Positions 1-10,969 of a stretch of 64,000 nucleotides of DNA are shown in pieces. Source of the DNA: Williamsia maris (lineage in GTDB: Bacteria > Actinomycetota > Actinomycetes > Mycobacteriales > Mycobacteriaceae); the NCBI RefSeq assembly GCF_024171815.1, contig NZ_JAMTCJ010000003.1, forward strand, positions 124,001-188,000, written 5' to 3'. Both the position numbers and the translations under genes were made by a program. Numbering within the stretch: the stretch's first letter is position 1; every line of letters starts with the position of its first letter. The notes under the pieces were generated by a model. It had not been told where the DNA came from, made no database searches, and was given only the letters and a program-made list of their open reading frames with translations.

Positions 1-368
1 CCGTCTGCCCGGCAGTGCTGTTCTTGACGCGACCGACGACCACCCTGGTGAGCTACCTGGTGGGGACGACACTGGCGACGGTTGTGCTGGCCGGCCTCTG
101 CGCGACGTTGCCCGCGGTGATCAGCGCCCTGTTCCCCCGCGCGATCCGCGGTGCGGGCAACGGTCTGCCCTACGCGGTGGCCGTCGCCCTCGTCGGAGGA
201 ACGGCGCCGGGACTCCGGGAGGCGCTGTCGGCCGATTACGCGGTGTTCGCGCTCTACGCCGCGACGGCGTGTCTGATCACCGCAGTGACCGCGATCATGA
301 TCGGCCGTCGGTCGAAGCGGGCCCACGACCCGGCGACCCACCCCGTACCGGCGCCCGCTACCCGCTGA
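1..368 (+). CDS. MFS transporter, MHS-type (3' end only)
   Basis: This is the last ~120 residues of a gene that enters from the left edge; the frame is open from base 3. The visible part has at least three hydrophobic segments and a loop '[16 protein letters not shown]' followed by 'VGGTAPGL'. That pattern is typical of the last third of metabolite:proton symporters of the MHS subfamily (shikimate, ketoglutarate, proline/betaine carriers). It ends in a short charged cytoplasmic tail. The substrate cannot be judged from this fragment. Its stop overlaps the convergent dnaE stop by 11 bases. Confidence 0.75.
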   Translation, partial: VCPAVLFLTRPTTTLVSYLVGTTLATVVLAGLCATLPAVISALFPRAIRGAGNGLPYAVAVALVGGTAPGLREALSADYAVFALYAATACLITAVTAIMIGRRSKRAHDPATHPVPAPATR

Positions 369-3300
369 GGCAGGTGGGTCCGAGCAACGCCTTCAGATCC
401 CCCATCAGCGCGGAACTCGGTGTAACCCTGAGGTTGTCGTCGAGACGCATCACGGTCGACGACTCACCGCTGATGAGCCGCACGTGCACGTCCGAGGTAC
501 CGGGATGCCGGATGAGGACCTGCTTGAGCGCCGACACCCGATCCTGGGTGCACAGCCGCGTCGACAGCGTCAACGCGATCGGCTTGGCCTCCCCCACGTG
601 TGAGAGATCCGGGACCGCGAGGTCGTTGGCGCTGATCATCATCGAGTCGTCGCGCAGGTTCACCCGCGCCTTGATGAGCACGACGGCGTCGGCGACGATG
701 TCCATGCCGTAGGTCTGGAACGCACGCGGGAAGAAGTAGACCTCGACGCCACCGACCATGTCCTCGAGGGTGACCACCGCGTACGGCTCACCCTTCTTGT
801 TCACGCGCCGGGTCACCGCGGAGATGATGCCGCCGATGACGATCTGCGCGCCGTCGTTGACGTTGCCCTCGAGCAGGGTGGTGATGGAGGTGTCGGTCTG
901 CGCCGAGATGACGTGCTCGATGCCACCGAGCGGATGCCCGGACACGTACAGCCCCAACATCTCCCGTTCGAGGGCGAGCTTGTGCTTGGAGTCCCACTCC
1001 TCGTCGGGGACCCGAACGGCGAACACGTCCTCCACGGGACCGTCGCCACCGCCGGTGTCACCGAAGAGATCGAACTGTCCGACCGCCTCGGCCTTCTTCG
1101 TCCCCAGCACGGCGTCGACCGCGTCGACGTGCACCAGGAAGAGCCCCTTGCGCGGGTGGTTCAACGAATCGAAGGCGCCGGCCTTGATCAGCGACTCGGT
1201 GACCTTCTTGCTGCACGCGGTCACGTCGATCTTGCCGAGGTAGTCGGAGAAGCTGCCGAAGTTCCCCTTCGCCTCGCGGGCGGAGAGGATCGCGCCCACG
1301 ACGTTGCTGCCGACGTTGCGCACCGCGACCAGTCCGAAGCGGATGTCCTCGCCGACGGCGGCGAAGTTGCGCTGCGATTCGTTGACGTCCGGTGGGAGCA
1401 CGGTGATCCCGAGCTTGCGACAGTCCGCGAGGTAGATCGCGGCCTTGTCCTTGTCGTCGCCGACCGATGTCAGCAGTCCCGCCATGTACTCGGCCGGATA
1501 GTTGGCCTTGAGGTAGGCGGTCCAGTACGAGATGAGTCCGTAGGCCGCGGCGTGCGACTTGTTGAACGCGTAGCCGGCGAACGGGAGGATCGTCTCCCAC
1601 AACGCCTTGATCGCCGCCTTCGAGAAGCCGTTGGCGACCATGCCCGCCTCGAAGCCCTCGAACTCCTCGGCCAGGACCGAGGCCTTCTTCTTGCCCATCG
1701 CGCGGCGCAGGATGTCGGCTCGTCCGAGCGAGTAGCCGGCCACCTTCTGCGCGATCTGCATGATCTGCTCTTGGTAGACGATCAGGCCGTAGGTGTCGCC
1801 GAGGATCTCCTTGAGCGGGACCTCGAGCTCCGGATGGATCGGCGTCACGATCTGTCGGTCGTTCTTGCGGTCGGCGTAGTCGTTGTGGGCGTTCATGCCC
1901 ATCGGGCCGGGCCGGTACAGCGCGCCGACGGCGACGATGTCCTCGAACGCGGTGGGCTGCATGCGCTTGAGGAGCTCACGCATCGGGCCGCCGTCGAGCT
2001 GGAACACACCGAGGGTCTGTCCGCGTGCCATCAGGTCGTAGGTGGCGCTGTCGTCGAGCGGCAGGGCATCCATGTCGATCTCGATGCCACGGTTGTTCTT
2101 GATGTTCTCCAGCGCGTCGTTGATGACCGTGAGGTTGCGCAACCCCAGGAAGTCCATCTTGAGCAGCCCGATGTCCTCACACGACGGATAGTCCCAGCCG
2201 GTGATGATGGCGCCGTCCTGCGCGCGCTTCCACACCGGGATCGCGTCGGTGAGCGGCTCCGACGACATGATCACCGCGCAGGCGTGGACGCCGGCGTTGC
2301 GGATCAGACCCTCGAGACCGCGGGCGGTCTCATAGATCTTCTTGACGTCGGGATCGGTCTCGATGAGCGCGCGGACCTCCGACGCCTCGCCGTACCGCTC
2401 GTGGTCGGGGTCGGTGATGCCGGCGACCGAGATGTCCTTGGCCATGATCGGCGGCGGCAGCGCCTTGGTGATGCGGTCGGCGATCGAGTAGCCCGGCTGC
2501 CCGAACTGCACGCGCGCGGAGTCCTTGATCGCGGCCTTGGTCTTGATGGTGCCGAAGGTGATGACCTGGGCGACCTTGTCGACACCCCAGCGCTCGGTCG
2601 CGTAGCGGATCATGTCGCCGCGGCGGCGATCGTCGAAGTCGATGTCGATGTCGGGCATGGACACGCGCTCGGGGTTGAGGAACCGCTCGAACAGCAGACC
2701 GTGCGGGATGGGGTCGATGTTGGTGATGCCCAGTGCCCATGCGACGAGCGAGCCGGCGGCACTACCGCGACCGGGTCCCACCCGGATACCGACCTCATGG
2801 GCGTGCCGGATCAGGTCGCCGACGACGAGGAAGTAGGCGGGGAAACCCATCTGGATGATGACGTCGAGCTCGTAGTGCGCCCGATCGGTGTAGTCCTGCG
2901 GCACCGGGTTGTCGGCGAAGCGCCTGACGAGGCCCGCGGCGACCTCCTTGCGCAGGAAGGTCTCCTGGGTGTCACCCTCGGGCACCGGGAACACCGGCAT
3001 CCGGTCGCGCGGGGCGAAGACCTCGGCGTAGCTCTGGACCCGCTCGCCGATCTCGACGGTGTTGTCGCACGCGCCGGGGATGATCGAGTCCCACTGCTCA
3101 CGCATCTCCGCGGCGGACTTGAGGTAGTAGCCGTCGCCGTCGAACTTGAAGCGGGTGGGATCCGACAGCGTCTTGCCGGTCTGGATGCACAGCAGCGCCT
3201 CGTGGGTGACCGCGTGCTCTTTGGTGACGTAGTGGCAGTCGTTGGTCACGATGGGCTTGATGCCGAGCTGCTTGCCGATCTCGAGCAGACCGTCCCGGAC

Positions 3301-3900
3301 CCGACGTTCTATCTCGAGGCCGTGCTCCATCAACTCGAGATAGAAGTTGTCCTTGCCGAAGATGTCCTGCCATTTGGCCGCGGCCTCGAGCGCCTCGCGC
3401 TGGTGGCCGAGGCGGAGGCGGGTCTGCACCTCACCCGACGGGCAGCCGGTGGTGGCGATGATGCCCCCGGCGTACTTCTCGATGATCTCGGCGTCCATGC
3501 GGGCCCACTTGCCGAGCTGACCCTCGATCGACGCCAGCGACGACAGTTTGAACAGGTTGTGCAGGCCGGTGGCGTTCTCGGCCACCATCGTCATGTGGGT
3601 GTAGGCACCACTACCGGAGACGTCGTCGCTCTTCTGGTCCCGCTCGCCCCACAGCACGCGCTTGGTGTCGAACCGGGAGGCCGGGGCGATGTAGGCCTCG
3701 ATACCGATGATCGGCTTGATGTCGTGCTTTTTCGCGACGTTGTAGAACTCGCTGGCGCCGTACATGTTTCCGTGGTCGGTCATGCCGATCGCGGTCATCC
3801 CGAGGCGTTTGGCCTCGGCGAACATGGGCGCGACCTTGGCCGCACCGTCGAGCATCGAGTACTCGGTGTGATTGTGCAGATGAACAAACGAATCCGACAC
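358..3900 (-). CDS. dnaE: DNA polymerase III subunit alpha
   Basis: Replicative polymerase alpha subunit, 1180 residues, the usual length for actinobacterial DnaE1. The N-terminal PHP domain opens with '[13 protein letters not shown]' (about residues 6-18) and contains 'TDHGNMYGA'. The palm carries the catalytic 'PDIDIDFDD' (about 415-423) and '[10 protein letters not shown]' (about 580). A C-terminal OB-fold lies near residues 1010-1055. I chose GTG at 3900 because a GGAGAGG ribosome site lies 7 bases upstream and the protein then begins just before the PHP motif; the longer open frame to 4533 lacks any homologous extension. It matches DnaE1 rather than the mutasome polymerase DnaE2 in length and intact PHP metal ligands. 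Confidence 0.97.
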   Translation of the reverse strand: MSDSFVHLHNHTEYSMLDGAAKVAPMFAEAKRLGMTAIGMTDHGNMYGASEFYNVAKKHDIKPIIGIEAYIAPASRFDTKRVLWGERDQKSDDVSGSGAYTHMTMVAENATGLHNLFKLSSLASIEGQLGKWARMDAEIIEKYAGGIIATTGCPSGEVQTRLRLGHQREALEAAAKWQDIFGKDNFYLELMEHGLEIERRVRDGLLEIGKQLGIKPIVTNDCHYVTKEHAVTHEALLCIQTGKTLSDPTRFKFDGDGYYLKSAAEMREQWDSIIPGACDNTVEIGERVQSYAEVFAPRDRMPVFPVPEGDTQETFLRKEVAAGLVRRFADNPVPQDYTDRAHYELDVIIQMGFPAYFLVVGDLIRHAHEVGIRVGPGRGSAAGSLVAWALGITNIDPIPHGLLFERFLNPERVSMPDIDIDFDDRRRGDMIRYATERWGVDKVAQVITFGTIKTKAAIKDSARVQFGQPGYSIADRITKALPPPIMAKDISVAGITDPDHERYGEASEVRALIETDPDVKKIYETARGLEGLIRNAGVHACAVIMSSEPLTDAIPVWKRAQDGAIITGWDYPSCEDIGLLKMDFLGLRNLTVINDALENIKNNRGIEIDMDALPLDDSATYDLMARGQTLGVFQLDGGPMRELLKRMQPTAFEDIVAVGALYRPGPMGMNAHNDYADRKNDRQIVTPIHPELEVPLKEILGDTYGLIVYQEQIMQIAQKVAGYSLGRADILRRAMGKKKASVLAEEFEGFEAGMVANGFSKAAIKALWETILPFAGYAFNKSHAAAYGLISYWTAYLKANYPAEYMAGLLTSVGDDKDKAAIYLADCRKLGITVLPPDVNESQRNFAAVGEDIRFGLVAVRNVGSNVVGAILSAREAKGNFGSFSDYLGKIDVTACSKKVTESLIKAGAFDSLNHPRKGLFLVHVDAVDAVLGTKKAEAVGQFDLFGDTGGGDGPVEDVFAVRVPDEEWDSKHKLALEREMLGLYVSGHPLGGIEHVISAQTDTSITTLLEGNVNDGAQIVIGGIISAVTRRVNKKGEPYAVVTLEDMVGGVEVYFFPRAFQTYGMDIVADAVVLIKARVNLRDDSMMISANDLAVPDLSHVGEAKPIALTLSTRLCTQDRVSALKQVLIRHPGTSDVHVRLISGESSTVMRLDDNLRVTPSSALMGDLKALLGPTCLSG

Positions 3901-4100
3901 TCGTGAACCTCTCCGAGACAGTTGCGGGACCGCCCGCCGAACCCGCCGCCGAGAGGATGCCCCCGGCGACGACGTAGGGACCAGCTTAGGGGTGGGCACC
4001 CACAGACGGCCGTCGCCACACGCGGCCGAGCGCCGCACAATCCCGACACACCGCCGACACGCCGGGGGCGATGCAGTGGCGCGGTGTCCGTGGCGATCGG

Positions 4101-4823
4101 TCAGCGGGGCGGAACGGGAGCGGTGTCGGCGACGGGCAGGAAGCGATCGGTCTGTTCGGGCAGCAACGCGACGACCGCGAACCGTCCGCCCGCGGCGTCG
4201 GCGGGCAGCACCTGCACACCGCGGACCAGCGAAGATCCGGCGACCTCGCGCAGTCGGGGGCCGGTGCCACGCACGACCATCGCGACGATGCAGGCGCACC
4301 CGGATCGCAGTCGCTCGACGGTGACCGAACTCACCTGCTGGTCTCGGGTCCCGGCGGTCCCGTCCGCGCCGAGCGCAGCGTCTCCGGAGACCTCGGCGAT
4401 AGCGTTGACCCGGGCGGTCGACAACGATCCGCGATCGCCGGTGACGGCGGCGACGGTCGACGGGGTGGCGACCCCGGTGATCGGAACGTGGAACGCGACC
4501 TGCGACGGCGCGGTGCCGTCCATCAGCGTCCACGCCTGGTCGTCGCCCACCGGCGCCCGCAACGAGATCAGCGCCCAGCGCGGGCCGGCGCCGACCCGGT
4601 CCAGTCCGGCGGCGGCGTCGTCGAGGTAGGCGGTCACGCTCGCCCCGTTCTCCGGTCCGAGACGGTCGGAGGTGATGGCCGAACGCTTCGGCGGGTGCGT
4701 CGCGCCGAGCGCGTAGAGCCCGGCCGTCACCGCGATGACGAGCACCAGCACGACGACGATCGATCGCGTCAGGCCCGCGTGGCTCGGCTCGGGATCGGCT
4801 GGTGGCAGAGGTTCACCCGGCAC
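4101..4823 (-). CDS. Membrane-anchored protein of unknown function
   Basis: A 240-residue protein with one transmembrane segment near residues 20-42 ('[17 protein letters not shown]') after a short proline-rich N-terminus. The rest should lie outside the membrane and contains a pair of cysteines in '[11 protein letters not shown]'. I do not recognise the family. GTG at 4823 is chosen because it overlaps the 3' end of the rluD-type gene by 11 bases, implying translational coupling; the longer open frame lies inside rluD. It is the third gene of a minus-strand set lspA - rluD - this gene. A gap of 200 bases separates it from dnaE. Confidence 0.7.
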   Translation of the reverse strand: MPGEPLPPADPEPSHAGLTRSIVVVLVLVIAVTAGLYALGATHPPKRSAITSDRLGPENGASVTAYLDDAAAGLDRVGAGPRWALISLRAPVGDDQAWTLMDGTAPSQVAFHVPITGVATPSTVAAVTGDRGSLSTARVNAIAEVSGDAALGADGTAGTRDQQVSSVTVERLRSGCACIVAMVVRGTGPRLREVAGSSLVRGVQVLPADAAGGRFAVVALLPEQTDRFLPVADTAPVPPR

Positions 4824-5739
4824 GCAGGATGTCCAGGGCGCCGCGGAGATCGTCGGGGTACGGACTGGTGAACTCGACCCGGCGTCCGTCGGCGGGATGC
4901 GCGAACGACAACGCCCGCGCGTGCAGCCACTGGCGTTCGAGACCGAGTCGGGCGGCCAACACCGGGTCTGCGCCGTAGGTGATGTCACCGCAGCAGGGGT
5001 GGTTCAGGGCGGACAGGTGCACCCGGATCTGGTGTGTACGGCCGGTTTCCAGGTGCACGTCGAGCAGGCTGGCCGCCGCGAACATCTCGAGGGTGTCGTA
5101 GTGGGTCACGCTGGCCTTGCCCGCCGAGGTGACGGCGAACTTCCACTCGCTGCCGGGGTGGCGGCCGATGGCCGCGTCGATGGTGCCGCTCGACGGATCG
5201 AGATGTCCCTGCGCCAGGGCGTGATAGCGCTTGTCCACGGTGCGTTCCTTGAACGCGCGTTTGAGCAACGTGTAGGCGCGTTCGGAGGTGGCCACCACCA
5301 TCACCCCGGAGGTGCCGACGTCGAGTCGGTGCACGATGCCCTGTCGTTCGTGGGCGCCGGAGGTGGAGATCCGGAAGCCGGCCGCAGCCAGTCCGCCGAT
5401 GACGGTGGGCCCGGTCCAGCCGACGGACGCGTGCGCGGCGACGCCGACCGGCTTGTCGACCACGACGATGTCGTCGTCGGCGTAGATGACGTCCATGTTC
5501 TCGATCGGCTGGGCGGGGTTCTCCAGCGGCCGGGCGGGCTCGGGCAGGACGACCTCGAGCCAGGCGCCGGCGACGAGGCGGTGCGACTTCCCCACGGCCG
5601 CACCGTCGATGCTCACGTCACCGCCGTCGGCCAGGGCTGCGACCGCGGTGCGGGACAGCCCCAGGATGCGCGACACCCCCGCGTCCAGACGCATGCCGTC
5701 GAGTCCGTCGGGTACGGGCATGGACCGGCTCTCACGCAT
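4813..5739 (-). CDS. rluD: RluA/RluD-family 23S rRNA pseudouridine synthase
   Basis: 308 residues. An N-terminal S4 RNA-binding domain ('[14 protein letters not shown]', residues 17-30) is followed by the pseudouridine synthase core. The catalytic Asp is D140 in '[12 protein letters not shown]'. 'KRYHALAQG' and '[11 protein letters not shown]' are further family signatures. The family isomerises uridines in 23S rRNA. Which uridines cannot be read from the sequence, so the RluD symbol follows the position beside lspA seen in M. tuberculosis (Rv1539-Rv1540). Its ATG overlaps the lspA stop by 8 bases. Confidence 0.92.
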   Translation of the reverse strand: MRESRSMPVPDGLDGMRLDAGVSRILGLSRTAVAALADGGDVSIDGAAVGKSHRLVAGAWLEVVLPEPARPLENPAQPIENMDVIYADDDIVVVDKPVGVAAHASVGWTGPTVIGGLAAAGFRISTSGAHERQGIVHRLDVGTSGVMVVATSERAYTLLKRAFKERTVDKRYHALAQGHLDPSSGTIDAAIGRHPGSEWKFAVTSAGKASVTHYDTLEMFAAASLLDVHLETGRTHQIRVHLSALNHPCCGDITYGADPVLAARLGLERQWLHARALSFAHPADGRRVEFTSPYPDDLRGALDILRAG

Positions 5740-6337
5740 TCGGTGACTCTCGGGTGGGTGTTGCGGATGGAGCAGGTTTCTTGCCGGACACCCGGGTGCC
5801 GTCGAGTTCGACCCCGAACAACGTCAGCGCGACGAGCAGGACCGCACCGCAGACCACGGCCGAGTCGGCCACGTTGAACACCGGCCACCACCCCACCGAC
5901 ACGAAGTCGACGACGTGACCGCGCAGGGGGCCGGGGGCGCGGAAGAGTCGGTCGACGAGGTTGCCGAGCGCGCCGCCGAGGATCAGGCCGAGGCCCAGCG
6001 CCCAGAACGGCGATCGCAGACGGCTGCTGTAGCGGATGATCCCGACCACCACGGCCAACGCCACGACCGTCAGGACCCAGGTGTAGCCGGTCGCCATCGA
6101 GAAGGCGGCACCGCTGTTGCGCACGAGTCGCAGGGTGACGGTGTCGCCGATGATCGAGATGGGACGCTGCGGTTCGATGACCGCGACGACGACGATCTTG
6201 GTGATCAGATCGAGCAGGAGGATCACCGCGGCCACCGCGGGCAGCAACGCGATCATCCTCGCCGAACGTGCGGGGGCCTGCGGATCGGGGCCCGCGCCCA
6301 CTCCGTCCTGGTCATCACTCACGCCACCATCATCCAT
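5732..6337 (-). CDS. lspA: Lipoprotein signal peptidase II
   Basis: Aspartic signal peptidase that cleaves the signal peptide of diacylglyceryl-modified prolipoproteins at the membrane. 201 residues, four predicted membrane helices (near 29-49, 83-101, 108-125, 157-177) and a charged N-terminal extension. The catalytic pair is visible: D129 in 'GNLVDRLF' and D158 in 'FNVADSAV'. A GTG six codons in (about 6319) is an alternative start. The window contains several of its likely substrates, with lipobox cysteines at about 6465, 7913, 41230 and 63121. First gene of the lspA - rluD - membrane protein set, divergent from the next lipoprotein gene. Confidence 0.96.
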   Translation of the reverse strand: MDDGGVSDDQDGVGAGPDPQAPARSARMIALLPAVAAVILLLDLITKIVVVAVIEPQRPISIIGDTVTLRLVRNSGAAFSMATGYTWVLTVVALAVVVGIIRYSSRLRSPFWALGLGLILGGALGNLVDRLFRAPGPLRGHVVDFVSVGWWPVFNVADSAVVCGAVLLVALTLFGVELDGTRVSGKKPAPSATPTRESPNA

Positions 6338-6362
6338 GACGGCCGCCGCTAGCCTGATCGGT

Positions 6363-7361
6363 GTGTCCCCCGTCGCCGCCCGCCGCGCCCGTGTCCGTCC
6401 TCCCCGTCACCGCGGACCGGTCCGCCTCGCCGTCTTGTGCACGGCACTCACCGTGGTCGCCGGCTGCGGTTCCGGTTCCGCCGGTGACGACGCCGGACGA
6501 TCCTCGTCGGCCGCGCCGCTGGCCGGGTGCAGCACCGAGTCCACGGTCAATGCGATGGGGGCGTCGCTGCTCCCGATCCCGCCCGCCGCGGTGACGTTGA
6601 TCGACGCAGGCGCGCAACCGACCGCGGTGGCGACCGGGTCACCGGACCTGGCGCGCGCGCAGAACGTGCGCCTGGTGACGACGTCCGCGTCGAGCAGCAC
6701 GAGTGAGGGGCAGCCGCGCAGCGACACCGCGCAGACGGTCGATCTCCCGCTGACCGCGCGGACCCTGTGCACCGACCCCACCGACGTCGAACTCGAACTG
6801 GGCGCGGCGTCCTCACCGGATCCGGATCTGTCGACGTCTTTGGCGGCTGTGCGCGAGTCCAAGGCCGGGCTCGCGGTGGCCGGTGGCTCGGTGCCGATCT
6901 CACTGCGCATCGTGCCCGCTGCGGCTGCCGACGATGCGGCCCGATCGGCGGTCGAGCAGTCACTGGTCCAGGCGTTGCAGCGCAGCGTCACCCTGCCCCG
7001 CGAACCGATCGGTGTCGGTGCGCGCTGGCGTGCGGTGCGGACGATCGACGGTGCCGCCACCGTCACCCAGACCATCACCGCGACACTGCGTGAGCGGACC
7101 GGCGACACATTGACCGTCGACGTGCAGGTCGACGAGGAGCCGGTGGACTCGGTCTTCCGCATCCCCGGATCCACCCAGACGCTGACGATCGCATCGTTCT
7201 CGATGAGCGGCACCGGGTCGATGACCATCGATCTGTCCCGGGGACTGCCGAGTGCGGGCGAGTTGACGGTGCGCGGCGGTCGTTCGCTGGTCGGCGCCGA
7301 CCCCGCACGCCCGCTGGTGCAGCAGACCAGCACCGCCATCCGCTGGGAGACCATCCGGTAG
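6363..7361 (+). CDS. Secreted lipoprotein, DUF6263-like
   Basis: About 332 residues. It has a basic N-terminus, a hydrophobic stretch and the lipobox 'VVAGC' (Cys35 if GTG at 6363 is used), so it is exported and lipidated. The mature part is rich in small residues and beta-prone segments, with '[15 protein letters not shown]' and a repeated 'TLTVDVQVD / TLTIASFSM' pattern that resembles DUF6263-type lipoproteins. That assignment is tentative and no enzymatic motif is visible. An ATG at 6336 would also fit but would overlap the divergent lspA start. A perfect hairpin at 7399-7433 follows it. Confidence 0.75.
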   Translation: MSPVAARRARVRPPRHRGPVRLAVLCTALTVVAGCGSGSAGDDAGRSSSAAPLAGCSTESTVNAMGASLLPIPPAAVTLIDAGAQPTAVATGSPDLARAQNVRLVTTSASSSTSEGQPRSDTAQTVDLPLTARTLCTDPTDVELELGAASSPDPDLSTSLAAVRESKAGLAVAGGSVPISLRIVPAAAADDAARSAVEQSLVQALQRSVTLPREPIGVGARWRAVRTIDGAATVTQTITATLRERTGDTLTVDVQVDEEPVDSVFRIPGSTQTLTIASFSMSGTGSMTIDLSRGLPSAGELTVRGGRSLVGADPARPLVQQTSTAIRWETIR

Positions 7362-7398
7362 ACAGCGGCGCGGTCGACGCCTCGGGACCCCGACACGA

Positions 7399-7433
7399 CT
7401 CTGCCCCCGACACCATCGGTGTCGGGGGCAGAG
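7399..7433. terminator. Perfect 16-bp hairpin between convergent lipoprotein genes
   Basis: An uninterrupted 16-base inverted repeat (CTCTGCCCCCGACACC and its complement) with a 3-base loop. It sits 37 bases after one lipoprotein stop and 29 bases before the convergent one. No T-tract follows on either strand, which is usual for high-GC actinobacteria. It probably serves as a bidirectional terminator. Confidence 0.75.
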
Positions 7434-7462
7434 CGTCGTATCTGTCGAGCGGGGCGTCTAGA

Positions 7463-7978
7463 TCACGCGGCGCACATGGCGCTCTGGACGTTGTTCGCGG
7501 TCAGCAGCGGGCAGACCGTGGTCTTGGCCAGCTTCCACTTGCCCTGGTCGTAGACGATCGCGGCGTCGACGGTCTGCTCGGGGACGTTGGGCAGCTTGAC
7601 CTTGACCTTCACGGTCGCCTGGCCGCTACCGGTCGCGACGACCGGCGGCACGAGCTGGTAGGTGATGTCGGGGTTGTCGGCCTTCGCCTTGACCAGCTTG
7701 TCGAACAGCTGCGGGTCGGCCGACGAGCCCTGCACGAGCTCGGTCTTCTCGGTGTTGGGCACGTTCGGGTCGAGCGCGGTCTCGAGCAGTCCGTTGAGGG
7801 TCGAGGCCGTCGGCGGCTTCGAGGGGTCACTGACCCCGCCGGTGCTGCTGGCCGAGGAGCTGGCGACCGCGGACGTGCTGGGGGTCGGGGTGTCGCTCCC
7901 GCTGTCGTCACCGCAGGCGGCGATGGACAGGAATGCGGCGACCGCGAGTCCGGCGGTGGCGATCTTCTGCAGCTTCAA
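7463..7978 (-). CDS. MTB12/CFP-2-like lipoprotein
   Basis: 171 residues starting from TTG at 7978, which has an AGAGGA ribosome site 7 bases upstream; no ATG in the frame fits the signal peptide. A lipobox 'LSIAAC' (Cys22) is followed by a Ser/Thr/Pro linker. The C-terminal domain (about 55-171) contains 'ALDPNVPNTEKTELVQG', 'YQLVPP' and 'WKLAKTTVCPLL', the pattern of the low-molecular-weight antigen MTB12 (Rv2376c) domain. Its role is unknown; the mycobacterial relative is a secreted antigen. Here it is anchored as a lipoprotein. Confidence 0.8.
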   Translation of the reverse strand: MKLQKIATAGLAVAAFLSIAACGDDSGSDTPTPSTSAVASSSASSTGGVSDPSKPPTASTLNGLLETALDPNVPNTEKTELVQGSSADPQLFDKLVKAKADNPDITYQLVPPVVATGSGQATVKVKVKLPNVPEQTVDAAIVYDQGKWKLAKTTVCPLLTANNVQSAMCAA

Positions 7979-8214
7979 GGATTGTCCTCTTCTCGTGTTC
8001 TCCCAGGTAACTGGGCCCGACGTCGGTGTCGGGTGTGGTTCTACAAACGGTCTTCGCACCGCAGAGGGAACGCATGGTCGACGCGCCTCACCCCCGCGGT
8101 TCGGAGCCCACTATGCCAAACCGACCTGGCCGAACGCGACCGAGCGCTCTGCGAAGACAGTGAGGAAATCATGAGGATTTGACCCCCGCGCGGCCGGACA
8201 GCAGTCTTCCTCCC

Positions 8215-9171
8215 ATGCCCGGACCACCGCGGATCGTCGTGTTGAGCACCGGCGGGACCATCGCGTCACAGCGCAGGCCGGGCGGGGCGGTGCCCGTCCT
8301 GCACGCCGCGGATCTGCTGACCCGCGACCTCGTCCCGCCCCACCTCGCCGACGCCACGATCACGACCCGCACGGTCTGTGCGGTCGACAGCGCAGCGATG
8401 ACCGACGCCGAGCACCGTCTGCTGCTGCGGGCGATAGCCGAGGAGCTGGCCGACCCGGACGTCACCGGCGTGGTCGTCACGCACGGCACCGACACCCTCG
8501 AGGAGACGGCACTCGTCGTCGACCTGGTCCATGCCGATCCTCGCCCGGTGGTGTTCGCCGGCGCGCAGTACCCGGCGGACTCGCCGCGGTCGGACGGACC
8601 GACGAACCTTGCCGCGGCCCTGGCGTGTGCCGCCGACACCACGAACCGGGACCGCGGTGTCCTGGTCGCCTTCGGCGGCCGGGTGCTCCCCGCCCGCGGC
8701 GTCGCCAAGACCAGCACCACCGCGACCGACGCCTTCGACTCCGTCGTGACGACCCCGGCACGACCCGTCCTGGCGGCGGTCGACGGGCGACCGACCGCGC
8801 GGGTCGACATCGTGACCCTGCACCCCGACTTCGATGCCGCCGTCCTCGGCGCGCTCGTCGACTCCGGTGCACGCGGGCTCGTGCTCGCCGCACTCGGTTC
8901 GGGCAACGCCCATCCGACGGTGACCGACGCGGTCGGAGCCGTGACCGCACGAGGGGCCGTGGTCGTCCTGAGTACCCGTGTGCCGTTCGGCGAGGTCGTC
9001 CCGACCTACGGCGGCGGGGGCGGCGCGGTCGACCTGGTCGCCGCCGGCGCGATCCTCTCGCCATGGCTGCGCGCCCCGCAGTCTCGGATCGTGTTGTCCG
9101 CGTTGCTGACCCGCGAGTACGACCGCACTCGGATCGCCGACTTCCTCGCCGTGGACGGCCCGGTCAGCTGA
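8215..9171 (+). CDS. ansA: L-asparaginase
   Basis: Hydrolyses L-asparagine to aspartate and ammonia. 318 residues with no signal peptide, so cytoplasmic. Both catalytic triads of the family are visible: 'STGGTIAS' with nucleophile T12, and 'THGTDT' (T92, D93) with 'GVAKTST' (K165). '[16 protein letters not shown]' is a further family signature. ATG at 8215 places the first triad at the usual distance from the N-terminus; a TTG at 8179 would add 12 non-homologous residues. The 3' end overlaps convergent dinB by 8 bases. The same ansA/dinX neighbourhood exists in M. tuberculosis (Rv1537-Rv1538c). Confidence 0.95.
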   Translation: MPGPPRIVVLSTGGTIASQRRPGGAVPVLHAADLLTRDLVPPHLADATITTRTVCAVDSAAMTDAEHRLLLRAIAEELADPDVTGVVVTHGTDTLEETALVVDLVHADPRPVVFAGAQYPADSPRSDGPTNLAAALACAADTTNRDRGVLVAFGGRVLPARGVAKTSTTATDAFDSVVTTPARPVLAAVDGRPTARVDIVTLHPDFDAAVLGALVDSGARGLVLAALGSGNAHPTVTDAVGAVTARGAVVVLSTRVPFGEVVPTYGGGGGAVDLVAAGAILSPWLRAPQSRIVLSALLTREYDRTRIADFLAVDGPVS

Positions 9172-10597
9172 CCGGTGGGTCCACCGACCAGACCAGGCTG
9201 TCGAGGGGGTCCGCGGCCTCGAGGTCGGGGGTGTCGGAGCGGAAGGTCCGCGCCGGTCCCGGCCCGGTGACACGCGTCTCGAACCGCACACTGACCACGC
9301 CGTGCCCACTCCCCTGCACCCATCCGTGACCGAAGTCCGGATGCCGGACGTCGGTGCCGGTGGCCCAGGTGATCTGGCCGGAGTCGTCCCGGGTCCGACC
9401 CGACGCGGTCTGCACCCCCTGGGCCGAGGAATTCGCGGACTGCGGCTCGGGCGTGACCTCGTCCGCCGGATCGGACTCCGAGGTGTCGGTGGTCGCGACC
9501 TCGACGGAATCCTCGCCGGGAGTGAAGAGCAGGAACTGCTCGTCGCTGGTGAGTCCCGAGTACCCCACCCCGACAAGGCGGATGGCGCCGATGTCGACCG
9601 GGTCGAGCGCGAGTCGGCGTGCCGCCGCGGTCAATGCCGCCACGTCGGTGGTCGCCGTCGCCGTGGTGGCGGACCGGGTGAGGATCGACATGTCCGACCG
9701 CTTCAGTTTGAGCACGACGGTACGGGCGCCACGTCCGTCGTCGAGCAAGCGTCGGTGGGCCGACGCCGCAGCCCGGTCGATCGCGAGCAGCAGCTGGTCC
9801 ATCGAGGTCACGTCGTCGGCGAAGGTCGACTCGGCACTGATCTGTTTGGCCGACGAGCGCTCGGCCACCAGTCGGTCGTCGATGCCGTTGGCGAGCCGGT
9901 GCAACGCCGGCCCGATCGTCGACCCCAGCACCGACGACACCTCCATGGTCGACAGGTCGGCCAACTCCCCGATCGTCTCGATCCCCAGGCGGTGCAACCG
10001 ATCCCCGGCCACCGGTCCGATCCCCCACAGCTTGCGCACCGACAGCGGTCGCAGGAAATCGCGCTCGCCGCCCGGCGCGATCGCGGTCACACCGTCGGGC
10101 TTGGCCATGCCGGACGCGATCTTGGCGATCTGTTTGCCGCTGCCCGCCCCGATCGACGCAGACAGTCCCAGGGTCGCGATGCGGGCTCGGATCTCCTCGG
10201 CGAACTCGACGACCTCGGCGCGCGTCGCGCCGGCGAGGTGGACCGGTTCGCCGAACGCCTCGTCGAACGAGAGCATCTCGATCACCGGGATGGCCTCTCG
10301 GATCATCGAGAAGACCCGGACACTGACTACGCGGTAGATCGATCCGCGCGGCGGGACCACGACCGCGCCCGAACCGACCATCCGACGTGCCTGGTGCATC
10401 GGCATCGCCGAATGGGCCCCGAACCTCCGGGCCTCGTAACTCGCCCCGGCCACGACACCCCGCCCGCCGACGCCGCCGACCAACACCGGCCGGCCCCGCA
10501 GGGTGGGTCGCGTGAGCTGCTCCACCGACGCGAAGAACGCGTCCATGTCGACGTGCAACACCCATCGGGTGCCCCGTTCGTCGTCGATACCGCTCAC
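9164..10597 (-). CDS. dinB: DNA polymerase IV (Y family)
   Basis: Translesion polymerase, 477 residues. Catalytic acidic residues lie in '[13 protein letters not shown]' (D17) and 'SFDEAF' (D112, E113; most DinB have SIDEA/SLDEA). A helix-hairpin-helix part and the little-finger domain ('KLKRSDM') follow. 'QFLLF' near residue 375 resembles a beta-clamp-binding motif. The last ~60 residues ('[11 protein letters not shown]' onward) form the extra C-terminal domain seen in actinobacterial DinX. GTG at 10597 starts 16 residues before the first catalytic Asp; the longer frame runs into a repeat element. Probably orthologous to Rv1537 (dinX). No LexA box is visible upstream. Confidence 0.94.
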   Translation of the reverse strand: MSGIDDERGTRWVLHVDMDAFFASVEQLTRPTLRGRPVLVGGVGGRGVVAGASYEARRFGAHSAMPMHQARRMVGSGAVVVPPRGSIYRVVSVRVFSMIREAIPVIEMLSFDEAFGEPVHLAGATRAEVVEFAEEIRARIATLGLSASIGAGSGKQIAKIASGMAKPDGVTAIAPGGERDFLRPLSVRKLWGIGPVAGDRLHRLGIETIGELADLSTMEVSSVLGSTIGPALHRLANGIDDRLVAERSSAKQISAESTFADDVTSMDQLLLAIDRAAASAHRRLLDDGRGARTVVLKLKRSDMSILTRSATTATATTDVAALTAAARRLALDPVDIGAIRLVGVGYSGLTSDEQFLLFTPGEDSVEVATTDTSESDPADEVTPEPQSANSSAQGVQTASGRTRDDSGQITWATGTDVRHPDFGHGWVQGSGHGVVSVRFETRVTGPGPARTFRSDTPDLEAADPLDSLVWSVDPPVS

Positions 10598-10628
10598 AGG
10601 TTCGAGCCTATCGATTAGGCAGACTTGT

Positions 10629-10940
10629 CCGACGGTGGCTGACTGTGTGGAAACGGCCATCACACGACGGTGCTGACTGTGCAGAATCGGCATCACACGA
10701 CGGTGCTGACTGTGTGGAAACGGTCATCGAGTGTGCTCACCACCTCACGCGACGGACCTACACAACAACGCACACTCGATGATCGGCTTCCGCACCGTCG
10801 GCGGCTTTCGACCCACGCGGCGCGGGTTCGCAGACGCTGACGGTGCGGAAGCCACGCGTCGAGTGTGCGTCGTTTGCAACCCATCTCACCCAACGCACTC
10901 AGCACACTCGAGCACGCGTTTCCACACAGTCAACACCGTG
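10629..10940. repeat. Direct repeats leading into a large nested palindrome
   Basis: This fills the 372-base gap between dinB and the reductase gene. Three imperfect ~34-base direct copies (about 10629, 10665, 10698) share 'GACGGTG-CTGACTGTGTGG'. The third is the outer arm of a palindrome. The nested arms pair as 10701-10720 with 10919-10940, 10727-10737 with 10901-10911, 10769-10779 with 10859-10869, and 10785-10799 with 10839-10853. A smaller inverted repeat lies at the centre (10809-10830). The motif CGAGTGTG occurs repeatedly. No ORF with coding character is present. It may be a mobile intergenic palindromic repeat. Confidence 0.7.
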
Positions 10941-10969
10941 GCTCTGGACGTGCGCGCGTTTCGAGACAG

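Noticed and set aside
913-3906. Long plus-strand open frame (997 codons) opposite dnaE
   Set aside because: It is antisense to the DnaE catalytic domains, has the Val/Asp/Arg/Gly bias of reverse-frame high-GC sequence and shows no protein motif.
10629-10735. Three ~34-base direct repeats that look like a tiny CRISPR array
   Set aside because: The copies abut without spacers of unique sequence, differ from each other, and are part of a larger palindrome; no cas gene is near.
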